DNA from: JBMOUD01 sp049319665
Lineage (GTDB): Bacteria; Pseudomonadota; Gammaproteobacteria; Enterobacterales; Enterobacteriaceae
Length of the DNA: 64,000 bases
Assembly: GCF_049319665.1 (NCBI RefSeq)
Contig: NZ_JBMOUD010000009.1
Coordinates: forward strand, 152,662-216,661
Direction of reading: 5' to 3'
The notes beneath the pieces are model-generated. The model saw nothing but the letters and a program-made list of their open reading frames with translations. It searched no databases and was not told the DNA's origin. How positions within the stretch are numbered: position 1 is the stretch's first letter; each line of letters starts with the position of its first letter. The translations under genes were made by a program, and so were the position numbers. Positions 15,410 through 23,828 of this stretch are shown here, piece after piece.

Positions 15410-15745
15410 ATGAATCCAAATCACTTTTGTTATCTGTTACTGGCCGTAGCGGCCACAGGCAGCCTATTCCTGCCTCACCCTCTTGTTACATGGTTCCTAC
15501 TCGCCAGTATGTTAACGCTGATAATTTATGGCGTAGATAAAATGGCGGCCCGCAAAGCCTGGTACAGAGTGCCGGAATCCACCTTGCTGATATTTGGTTT
15601 TGTCGGTGGGTGGCCCGGAGCCATTCTAGGTCAGCAAATCTTTCGGCATAAAACACAAAAGCAACCGTTTAAGACTTGGTTCATCATTAGCGTGATAGTA
15701 AATATAGTGGTGCTGGTGATGTTGTATCGATCCTATCCTTGGTGA
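15410..15745 (+). CDS. DUF1294 family membrane protein
   Basis: The 111-residue protein has four hydrophobic segments. It carries the DUF1294 motif: YGVDKMAARKAWYRVPE, then FVGGWPGAILGQQIFRHKT and QPFKTWF. This family consists of small inner-membrane proteins of unknown function, sometimes fused to cold-shock domains. The ATG at 15410 is used; a TTG nine codons upstream would add a non-hydrophobic leader with no support. Confidence 0.8.
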   Translation: MNPNHFCYLLLAVAATGSLFLPHPLVTWFLLASMLTLIIYGVDKMAARKAWYRVPESTLLIFGFVGGWPGAILGQQIFRHKTQKQPFKTWFIISVIVNIVVLVMLYRSYPW

Positions 15746-16023
15746 AGCAGACAGTACAAATTGCCTGCGATGCGCTGTGAATGACATCCTGGCAACGCAG
15801 AAGGACGGGCAATGTGATTTCATGTAGGTCAGGTCAGTACTGTTCAGCTCAGCTCAGCTGGTTATCGGGCCTTGCTAAAGCGGGATAATTGAAAATCAGA
15901 ACCTCGCTTAGGGCTATGTCGGCATTACGTGGGTAAAATCAGTTAGTACACAATTGGCATTATTGATGACTAAGTATTTTTTCCCAGTTACTTATCTAGC
16001 AATTACTACCAAAGCGTACATTT

Positions 16024-16578
16024 CTAGGTGATTTTTAGTGGCAATAGTCTGGCGCCATAGTGTCCTTGCTTTGTGCCGTGCCCAAGCACAGCAAAGTAAC
16101 CCTTAATCAAATGGCCACCATTTTCCCAAAACACATGCTTACTAACTTCGCCTTCTAAAGAAATCGATAACCCAGAACTATTGAAGCCATCCAATTTTTC
16201 ACCCTCATCCCCCTTGTTAAATTTTTCTAGCCAAATAGAAAATTCTACACTCTCTTCTATAGAGCCATTTTTGGGATATGAGCAGAAATCTACATTTTCA
16301 CCATCAAATCTAATGTTGAGATATATTTTTTTATCGATATTTCTGGAAAGGAAATCATTTAACTTTAGTAGCTCTTTACTCAATGGATTGATGATACAAA
16401 ACTGAGTATGAGCATTTTTTTGAGGGAAGGTGTTTTCTTTCGTTACATCATATGCCTTCCATGCATAATAGGCAGCCACAATCCCTGCCAAAAGAGTTGT
16501 TAATGTAATAAAGTAATCCATAGAAAAATATCCAGTCCACTGTGATTTATTAATCATAATCTGATATGCAATACGCAT
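16024..16578 (-). CDS. Hypothetical single-pass membrane protein
   Basis: Up to 184 residues, with one membrane helix (about 21-41, DYFITLTTLLAGIVAAYYAW) and a soluble C-terminal domain containing NIRFDGENVDFCSYPKNGSI and GYFAVLGHGTKQGHYG. The helix followed by KAYDVTKENTF resembles many small signal-anchored proteins with a leading YYAWKAY motif. The start is uncertain; the ATG at 16521 (MDYFITL) has GGA 9 bases upstream and is more likely than the one at 16578. No family recognised. The 278-base gap to its right-hand neighbour shows nothing of note. Confidence 0.55.
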   Translation of the reverse strand: MRIAYQIMINKSQWTGYFSMDYFITLTTLLAGIVAAYYAWKAYDVTKENTFPQKNAHTQFCIINPLSKELLKLNDFLSRNIDKKIYLNIRFDGENVDFCSYPKNGSIEESVEFSIWLEKFNKGDEGEKLDGFNSSGLSISLEGEVSKHVFWENGGHLIKGYFAVLGHGTKQGHYGARLLPLKIT

Positions 16579-16900
16579 CTACATTGTTGATATGTAAATA
16601 TCTACAATTAAATTTTATTATATTATCGAGCCATCATGCATGCAATCTGCGCAATGCTGACCCCAAGCTGAGAAGCCAGCTCGACTATGTAAGGGTTTAA
16701 AGTCATTTGTATAATTTTTCGTGACTCAGTACTTCAGGATGGAGATCCTCATAGTAAGAGGCCCGTCTAAGTTATCAGGATGCGTTAATTAGCCACATAC
16801 GGTACTAAATTTACGCTCACGATAAGAATCCGAGCATGACTTATATCTTACCTGTACCATTTATTCCGAATTTTTATAATAAATTTCACTTCTTCGAATA
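16579..16900. other. Intergenic with a possible small coding remnant
   Basis: On the minus strand an ATG at 16706 opens a 27-codon frame to 16623 encoding MTLNPYIVELASQLGVSIAQ and seven more residues. The composition looks like a helix-turn-helix or enzyme end piece, but there is no ribosome site. It may be the scar of a lost gene. Confidence 0.3.
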
Positions 16901-16940
16901 TAATAAATACAAGGGCTATCTTAAGCCCTTGTATTTATTA
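16901..16940 (-). terminator. Strong hairpin at the end of the hsd/DUF262 operon
   Basis: A perfect 17-bp stem (TAATAAATACAAGGGCT paired with its reverse complement) encloses a 6-base loop, just past the DUF262 gene stop at 16945. The AT-rich lower stem supplies U residues on either strand. Confidence 0.85.
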
Positions 16941-16944
16941 AAAG

Positions 16945-19032
16945 CTAATTATCCATTTGTCGTTCAAATGCTTGTGTTACTAAAAACATAACGTAATGTA
17001 AATCTTCTAGCTTCTCGAATCCAATCTCAACATCACCATTTCCCCATCGCCCCAAGCTAGTGACATCTTTGCATAATCCACGCGGATCATTAATTTCAGC
17101 AAATGGAATATTCAATGAAAGACGCAGCCGCTTTGCTTGCGGTACGACGTCCACAAAATTCACCTCAGCTTTATAAGCAATATAAAGCTTCAAGAAGACT
17201 TCTGTGACACAAGGGTCAAGTGCCAACGTTGCTTTACGCAACGCTTCAAACAACACCTGAACATGCTCTTTAACCAGATAGGGATGATCTTCAAAGCCAT
17301 AAGCGACGTTACTTTCACCCTTAGGCTGGTAATTTTTTAGAATATCATCGGGAAGATTAGCACTTGGCCAAACACTGCTTGCCTGTTCTGCCATTTTTTT
17401 CGCTCGGGCCATAATGGCTTCTTCACTCCATTTATCAAGAGCAGAAAGCCCGTCATTCAGACGCAAATGACTGTATTTGAAACCACCGTCCATATCGCGC
17501 TTATCAGCGAATGAGCGATTGCTATACTCAGAGTTATAGCCCGTTAATGTCAGGTTCCCCAACGAATGACGCCATGTTTCCCATATACGCAGCCATTCAT
17601 CTCCTAGCTCAACTCTCCACGCAGCGGGCACTTTTTCTGTTTGGTTATCACACTGCGGCATAATATGTTCAATAGTGTATTCATCTACCGGGATCGGTTC
17701 TTTATGCTTATAATTTTCAAGCCTTCTAAGCCAATAGCTACGACTTCTGAAGTTATAAAGATCGCGAGTCTGAATATCCCTCTTAAATTCCTCATCGGTC
17801 GGAAAACGACGATAAGATGGCAGCAACACAAACGCAGCTTTAAGGCTGTCCAAATATTGGTTCTTATCGAAACTTTTACTCAACCCGGCAAAAGTTTTAT
17901 TCATTGAATTGGTAGGAATAGCACACACCGCCCGACGAAATACATAGCTTTCTACCAGGCGCAAGGCTTCCGCGAAATCGCTTAGTTTCAAAATATCCCG
18001 CTGGTAGTCATCATACAGCTCCAGCATCAGTGGATAGGCAACATCCATTCTCAATTCGCGGATATTATGGAATATTTCTTTAAGGTGTTTATTTTTCTCA
18101 ATACCTAACGCAATAGCACAATAGTAGATGGCATATTTATGTATATCTGCAACAGCAGATTCAACAGATTGACTATTGCGACGAAAGTACTGTTTAAATG
18201 CCTCATAAATATCATCAATCTTAGGGATATCGCCAGTTTTTACCGTCAGGTAGTGACGCATGAAAGCATCGAACTGTTCGGAGTAAGCCTCCTGACCAAA
18301 CAGAAGCTCCATTTTGCGCCAGTGATCATTATACAACGTCGTTTGACGCTCATTTTCCAGCCCCATGAGGATATAATTGCGAATAAGATCGGCCTGGCTT
18401 AATTTTTTACCCGTTGAGTTCATACTTTCAAATATAAGCTGTGGATTATCATGGTCGCGCTGGAGAGAGATATCTACCACGATTAATTTGCTCAGCCCTT
18501 TACAGACAGTCTCTAATAATGTTTTATTTCTGAGTTTATCTTTAAAGTATTCGAAGTTTTCCGTAACACGTAAAGAATAATTCTCCGGCTGAGATTTCCC
18601 ATCGATAATTGCACGCAACGTCTCGTTGTCCGTTTGTGACAGAATAAGTTTATAACGTTTCTCACCTGACAATAAGGGATTAGTCAAATAGAAACCACGT
18701 AACTGGGCTTGGCTGAACCCTTCAATAAACTCTTGATCGCCCACGGCTTCGGCTAAAGCTGCGATTAACAATGACACAGTAGTAACGCGCTGTTGACCAT
18801 CAATGATCAACAATGGTGATTGAGACGTCACCGAATAAAGCCCATTTTCGATATACACCACGGAACCGATAAAATGACCTTGATTGTTCTCATCAAATCC
18901 GCAACGGAGAATATCATCCCAAAGCTGTTCACACTCCTTCAGGCTCCAGGAGTAAATACGCTGGTAGATCGGAATGACTAACTGAGGTGCAGTCTGCAGA
19001 AAGTTGAGCAACTTGGCTTCTTTAGCCTTCAT
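16945..19032 (-). CDS. DUF262/DUF1524 protein (GmrSD-like modification-dependent restriction nuclease)
   Basis: The 695-residue protein has an N-terminal DUF262 domain with IPIYQRIYSW and the nucleotide-sensing motif LLIIDGQQRVTT (about 75-86). The C-terminal DUF1524 HNH-type nuclease carries YTIEHIMPQ (near 454) and SLGNLTLTGYNSEYSNR. This is the GmrS-GmrD arrangement in one chain, as in GmrSD, SspE and BrxU, which cut DNA carrying modified bases. A third C-terminal alpha/beta region (about 590-695) may be a DUF5655-like domain. It follows hsdR on the same strand after 138 bases and ends in a strong terminator, so it is probably in the hsd transcript. The modification recognised is unknown. 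Confidence 0.88.
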   Translation of the reverse strand: MKAKEAKLLNFLQTAPQLVIPIYQRIYSWSLKECEQLWDDILRCGFDENNQGHFIGSVVYIENGLYSVTSQSPLLIIDGQQRVTTVSLLIAALAEAVGDQEFIEGFSQAQLRGFYLTNPLLSGEKRYKLILSQTDNETLRAIIDGKSQPENYSLRVTENFEYFKDKLRNKTLLETVCKGLSKLIVVDISLQRDHDNPQLIFESMNSTGKKLSQADLIRNYILMGLENERQTTLYNDHWRKMELLFGQEAYSEQFDAFMRHYLTVKTGDIPKIDDIYEAFKQYFRRNSQSVESAVADIHKYAIYYCAIALGIEKNKHLKEIFHNIRELRMDVAYPLMLELYDDYQRDILKLSDFAEALRLVESYVFRRAVCAIPTNSMNKTFAGLSKSFDKNQYLDSLKAAFVLLPSYRRFPTDEEFKRDIQTRDLYNFRSRSYWLRRLENYKHKEPIPVDEYTIEHIMPQCDNQTEKVPAAWRVELGDEWLRIWETWRHSLGNLTLTGYNSEYSNRSFADKRDMDGGFKYSHLRLNDGLSALDKWSEEAIMARAKKMAEQASSVWPSANLPDDILKNYQPKGESNVAYGFEDHPYLVKEHVQVLFEALRKATLALDPCVTEVFLKLYIAYKAEVNFVDVVPQAKRLRLSLNIPFAEINDPRGLCKDVTSLGRWGNGDVEIGFEKLEDLHYVMFLVTQAFERQMDN

Positions 19033-19170
19033 CCTTTAATTTCCTTGTTAACTATCTTAATAACAAACGATGGCCATAATATCCCCTTTACAACAGATGA
19101 GACGAAAAACAATAACGGCAATACCCCCTAATTATCGTCTAAACGCCCCACTTCCCTTCAGCTCAAAAAC

Positions 19171-22100
19171 TCAAGCCCCTTTCAACATATCAAACACTAC
19201 CCGCGCAAAACCTTTTGCTAGTTCTGGATTAGACAAGTACTGCATCATCATCTCTTGTTGAGCATCACTGCTGTCCATCACTGCATCATCAATGGCTTTA
19301 GGGAAATCCCCCAGCATGGCTTGCTCACGAGTATTGTTGGCAATCTGCGTCATGACTGCCTGGTTTTCCGATAATTTGTCGCGCACGGTAAAGGCATAGT
19401 TGATCATGTCTTTATCGCTAAGATTATCGGTAATAAACAGGTCATTCAGACGCGCCAGAATATTGGACAAGAACTCTTCTTTCTTATCCTTCGGCTTGGC
19501 CGTACCGATATCGTTGCCTGGCTCGATTTTGTACTCTTCGGCGTCTTCCTGAAGCTTGAGGTGCTGCTCGTGGAGTTTTGATAAGCGGTAATGGCTCATC
19601 TCTACGTTGCTTAAATCAACCTCATCTTCTTCAATGCGCTGCTCATGCAGTAGTGGTCGCAGATGGCGGGCAAACAGGCTGAGTTTCTCCAGTTCCTTGT
19701 CATCGTACTCGACGATTTGCGACATAAATTCGTAGAAGCGGACAAAACTGCCGAGATCTTTCTTGAAGATATCCAGCTTGTCTTTCTCTTGTTTGCAGTC
19801 TTTGAAACTATTTTCAGCGTTAGTGATCAGCACCACATCATTGGTTTTTTTCGTGCGTTCAAAGATTTCTTTTGCCAGAACATAAGCGTCAATAGTGGAA
19901 GTGTAGCGTTTTGTCCAGCGTTCAACGGCGGGTTTGCAGATATTACTAATTGCCGCATTAGACTTGTTTTTGGTGAAGAAGGCTTCACAGAATTGCTCAA
20001 CCTCGCTCCACAAAAAAATACCGCTAGCGCGCAGTTTTTCGAACAGCTCAAAGACTAATTGTGGATCGCTAACATCGGTAAGCTCGGCAGTTTGATAATA
20101 AGGCTGGAAAGCCCCGAGGATTTCATCCGGTTCATTGTAGAAATCCAACACAAAAGTCCCCGACTGCGCTTTGCCCGGATAGGTTCGATTCAGGCGCGAA
20201 AGCGTCTGTACGCATTCCACGCCACCAAGCGCTTTATCCACGTACATCGCGCATAGCTTCGGCTGGTCAAAACCGGTCTGAAACTTATTCGCCACCAGCA
20301 TCACCTGATAATCATCGCTATCAAAGGCTTTCCGCATATCCCGGCCTTTCAGGCCTGGGTTCATATTGGTTTCGGTAAACTTCTGATTCAGTAGTGCGAG
20401 GCTATGGTGATCACTTTCCACAAATTCCACTTCGCCAGAAAACGCGACCATAGCGTTAATCTTCTGGTAATTGTTCTCAGCAATGTATTTATCAAACGCC
20501 AGTTTGTAGCGTACCGCCGCTTTACGTGAACTGGTCACTACCATTGCCTTCGCCTGCCCGCCTAGTAAATGCATCACGTGTTTGCGGTAGTGCTCGACAA
20601 TCACTTTTACTTTTTGCGACACGTTATGGTCATGCAGTGTGACCCACTGGCTCAGTTTGATTTTGGCTTTCTTACTGTCCACTTCCCGATCAGGATCGTC
20701 GAGCTTTTGCAGCAGCTTATAGGCGACTTTGTAATTGGTGTAGTTCTTCAGCACATCAAGAATAAAGCCTTCTTCAATCGCCTGACGCATGGAGTAAACA
20801 TGGAAGGCTTCGGGCTTATTCGTTTTGGATGCCGGTTCAAGAGGATTCGGCCGACGGCCAAACAGTTCCAGCGTTTTGGCTTTTGGCGTAGCGGTAAACG
20901 CATAGTAGTTAAGGTTGCTGCTGTTTTTACGTGCGGCAATGGTCGCATCCATAATATCTTCCGATGACAGCACCACATCGTCGTCCGCCTCTTCTTTCAT
21001 CAACACTTCTTTAAGTTGACGCGCCGTAGAACCGCTTTGCGAAGAGTGTGCTTCATCGGCGATAACCGCATATTTACGCTGTTTGAGGCTGACGCTGTTT
21101 TCAATGGCTTTCAGCACGAACAGGAAAGTCTGGATGGTAACGATAATAATCGGCTGCGCGTTTTCCAGCGCGCTGGCGAGCTTGTCCGATTTTGAGCCAT
21201 CGCCTTCTTTATTGGTAATGCGCCCGACCACGCCGTCCGCATGCTCGAACTGATAAATAGTATCCTGAAGCTGATCGTCCAGCACGGTGCGGTCAGTGAC
21301 CACAATCACCGAGTGGAACTGCTTCTCGCCTTTTTCATCATATAAGCGGGAAAGCTGATGAGCAGTCCAGGCAATCGAGTTAGATTTCCCGGAACCCGCG
21401 CTGTGCTGAATGAGATACTTATGACCCGTGCCTTCTACCGCCGCGGCGCTTATCAGCTTATTCACCACATCCCATTGATGGTAACGCGGGAAGATCAGGC
21501 TCTCTTTTTTAACCTTCAGCCCGTTCCAGTCTTCTTTCTCTTCAATTTGCAGATGCACAAAGCTGGCGAGGATTTTCAGCAGGTTATCCGGCAGTAGGAC
21601 TTCGTTCCACAAGTAGTTAGTGGCGTACTCGTTTTCATTCTCAGGCGTTTCGTTACCCGCACCGCCATCTTTGGTGCCTTTGTTAAACGGCAGGAAGAAG
21701 GTGTCATCACCCGCCAGTTTGGTTGCCATAAACACTTCATACTGGCTGACGGCAAAGTGCACCAGCGCGCCGCGTTTGAAGGTAAGCAACGGCTCAGGCT
21801 TATTGGTAACCGGGTCTTTCGGCAACCGCGTTTTCTTATATTGTTTAATCGCGTTGTGTACCGCTTGCTTGAACTCGGACTTCAGCTCAAGTGTGGCTAT
21901 CGGCAGGCCATTAATAAATAGCACCAGATCGATACGCCATTTTTTGGCGATTGAACCGGTTTCTTCAAATGCCGCTTTAGTGGCATAGGGGCTATAGACC
22001 AGCTCCGGCACCACACGGCAGATATTTTGTTTATAACGCGCCAGGGTTTCCGGATTAAGACTATGCTCGGGCTTAAACTGGCATAGCGAAAAACGCGCAT

Positions 22101-22419
22101 TGTGGCTTTTGATACCATGACGCAATACGCCCAGCGTGCCGTAAGTACGCGATAGCTGATCGGTGGCGTTGTTGTCGGCTTTTTTAAGTTGCGCCACCAG
22201 CAAATCGAGGAAATGGCGCTCGGTATCGGTGGGGTAAATTTTAGAAAACTTTTCCCATTCCAACGGCTGGGTGTTTTGCAAAAAAGCGATAGCATCTTGC
22301 GAATATAAGGCACGTTCGCGGTCATAGCCCGCAGGTTTGCCTCTAATCCAGCCTTGCTCGATCATCTGAGCAATCATTTCATTCTGGAAAATCAGCTCCT
22401 TGGTGGTATCCATACTCAT
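19171..22419 (-). CDS. hsdR: Type I restriction enzyme subunit R
   Basis: HsdR is the translocating nuclease of the type I complex. The 1082-residue protein has an N-terminal PD-(D/E)xK nuclease with IDLVLFINGLP and LELKSEFKQ (near 175). The SF2 motor has QHSAGSGKS (near 340), VIADEAHSSQSG and YAFTATPK. Helicase half two contains VANKFQTGFDQPKLC and QTLSRLNRTYPG. The C-terminal helical region binds HsdM/HsdS. Length is normal for the family. Its ATG overlaps the hsdS stop (ATGA), giving coupled translation. All key motifs look intact, so the enzyme should be active. Confidence 0.96.
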   Translation of the reverse strand: MSMDTTKELIFQNEMIAQMIEQGWIRGKPAGYDRERALYSQDAIAFLQNTQPLEWEKFSKIYPTDTERHFLDLLVAQLKKADNNATDQLSRTYGTLGVLRHGIKSHNARFSLCQFKPEHSLNPETLARYKQNICRVVPELVYSPYATKAAFEETGSIAKKWRIDLVLFINGLPIATLELKSEFKQAVHNAIKQYKKTRLPKDPVTNKPEPLLTFKRGALVHFAVSQYEVFMATKLAGDDTFFLPFNKGTKDGGAGNETPENENEYATNYLWNEVLLPDNLLKILASFVHLQIEEKEDWNGLKVKKESLIFPRYHQWDVVNKLISAAAVEGTGHKYLIQHSAGSGKSNSIAWTAHQLSRLYDEKGEKQFHSVIVVTDRTVLDDQLQDTIYQFEHADGVVGRITNKEGDGSKSDKLASALENAQPIIIVTIQTFLFVLKAIENSVSLKQRKYAVIADEAHSSQSGSTARQLKEVLMKEEADDDVVLSSEDIMDATIAARKNSSNLNYYAFTATPKAKTLELFGRRPNPLEPASKTNKPEAFHVYSMRQAIEEGFILDVLKNYTNYKVAYKLLQKLDDPDREVDSKKAKIKLSQWVTLHDHNVSQKVKVIVEHYRKHVMHLLGGQAKAMVVTSSRKAAVRYKLAFDKYIAENNYQKINAMVAFSGEVEFVESDHHSLALLNQKFTETNMNPGLKGRDMRKAFDSDDYQVMLVANKFQTGFDQPKLCAMYVDKALGGVECVQTLSRLNRTYPGKAQSGTFVLDFYNEPDEILGAFQPYYQTAELTDVSDPQLVFELFEKLRASGIFLWSEVEQFCEAFFTKNKSNAAISNICKPAVERWTKRYTSTIDAYVLAKEIFERTKKTNDVVLITNAENSFKDCKQEKDKLDIFKKDLGSFVRFYEFMSQIVEYDDKELEKLSLFARHLRPLLHEQRIEEDEVDLSNVEMSHYRLSKLHEQHLKLQEDAEEYKIEPGNDIGTAKPKDKKEEFLSNILARLNDLFITDNLSDKDMINYAFTVRDKLSENQAVMTQIANNTREQAMLGDFPKAIDDAVMDSSDAQQEMMMQYLSNPELAKGFARVVFDMLKGA

Positions 22420-23828
22420 GCGGTAGCTTCCTCTGATTCCTCAAACTCGCTGGTGTCTGGTGCTACCCAATCGCGCACGTCGATTTTGCCGGTGACGGAG
22501 GCGGAGATAAGGGCGGTGCGGCGTTCTTGGAGTAACGCTATCTGCAGATGAGATAAATCGGTCAATGTATTAAATGCATTTATTTCTTTTTGCATGAATT
22601 CAATTAATAACTGAACTTCATTTTCAGGTGGGAGGGCAACGACTAGTTCTTTTATTGTATCCTGTCCAATATTTTGCATAGAGTGGCTTGCACCACTTGC
22701 TGATAACTCTATCTGTTTTCGAACGAAAGGAGTCCTGAGGTATTCAGAAATGAAATATGGGCTCACTGAAGGCCTAAATTTTATTCGATATAGTTTGTCG
22801 CAAAGAATCAGGTTGTCATAGTTTTTGTCTACAACTGCGCTACTCCCTACCAATTCTTTAGTATTTGCCCTTGATATTAATAGATCATTTTGTTTAAGCA
22901 GATACTGCCTCTGTGGTTCAAGATTCGAAGGAAGTGCTTTATGCTCAAGCGGATTAAATTTACCTGAATTAACACAGCCTACTTTGAGAACACCATATTC
23001 ATTTTCTTCAGCCAACCGAGCATCGCATTGTGGACTCCAACCTTGTTCGAAAGTACTAATCAAATATTTTAATCTTATAACATCCCAATGTTCCGGCACT
23101 TCCCCCAACCACTCAACACTAGAATCTTTCATCGGCACATCAGGATTTAGCCCTTTAGTCACGGCATGGCTAATCACTGCCTGACTTTTTTCTTTCAACA
23201 GTTCAATGAGTTGCTGTTGCTTCTCGATTAAGATATCGATTTTTGCGGTTTCGTGATCGAGGAAGGCCGCAATGCTATTTTGTTCTTTTTCAGATGGAAG
23301 CCATATTGAAAGATTACGTAAAATAGCTTGAGTCACGCTAAAGACTTTGACTCCCTTCACGGCAGTTCTGACTTGGGTTCTTAATTCTTGGCAATCCAAA
23401 AGATAAGCATAGAAACGAGCACTATCTCTTCTTAATGGACGAGAAATAATGGTGTGATAGCCAGCAAAGACTCTTGCATCGCTGATTAACTGGGTAAAGT
23501 TTCCTGAGCCATCAAGATCTTCTGATGTATCTGCAAAAACAATATCACCATTCAACAAAAGAGAATTACCATTGTCTTTTAGATATTTTTCATCTACGCA
23601 TTTTAATGAATGAACCCGAGGGTCAACTTCAAATCCGTATTTTGAATGTACCTCACCATAGTTTATACATGGAATTCCTTCATCCCGTAGATTTTCCTTA
23701 GTAATAGTTAAACCCTTACCAAAGGCGAAATTATAGCGAAGTTTACTTAATTCCCAATGTCGCGGAATCGCCCCCAACCACTCAACACCAGAATCCTTAT
23801 ACTCCGGATACGCCTTATATTTAGCCAT
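22416..23828 (-). CDS. hsdS: Type I restriction-modification specificity subunit S
   Basis: HsdS chooses the two-part DNA target for both methylation and restriction. The 470-residue chain has two target-recognition halves. Each begins with the same entry motif (KDSGVEWLGAIPRHWE near 10-25 and KDSSVEWLGEVPEHWD near 233-248) and ends with a conserved helix (LDHETAKIDILIEKQQQLI near 190-210). The TRDs themselves are diverged from one another and locally AT-rich, typical of exchangeable specificity modules. The target sequence cannot be deduced by eye. It overlaps hsdM by one base and hsdR by four. Confidence 0.95.
   Translation of the reverse strand: MAKYKAYPEYKDSGVEWLGAIPRHWELSKLRYNFAFGKGLTITKENLRDEGIPCINYGEVHSKYGFEVDPRVHSLKCVDEKYLKDNGNSLLLNGDIVFADTSEDLDGSGNFTQLISDARVFAGYHTIISRPLRRDSARFYAYLLDCQELRTQVRTAVKGVKVFSVTQAILRNLSIWLPSEKEQNSIAAFLDHETAKIDILIEKQQQLIELLKEKSQAVISHAVTKGLNPDVPMKDSSVEWLGEVPEHWDVIRLKYLISTFEQGWSPQCDARLAEENEYGVLKVGCVNSGKFNPLEHKALPSNLEPQRQYLLKQNDLLISRANTKELVGSSAVVDKNYDNLILCDKLYRIKFRPSVSPYFISEYLRTPFVRKQIELSASGASHSMQNIGQDTIKELVVALPPENEVQLLIEFMQKEINAFNTLTDLSHLQIALLQERRTALISASVTGKIDVRDWVAPDTSEFEESEEATA

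Noticed and set aside
22416..23828. Phase-variable hsdS by inverted repeats
   Set aside because: The two entry motifs repeat within the gene, but no second hsdS fragment or inversion recombinase is present nearby.
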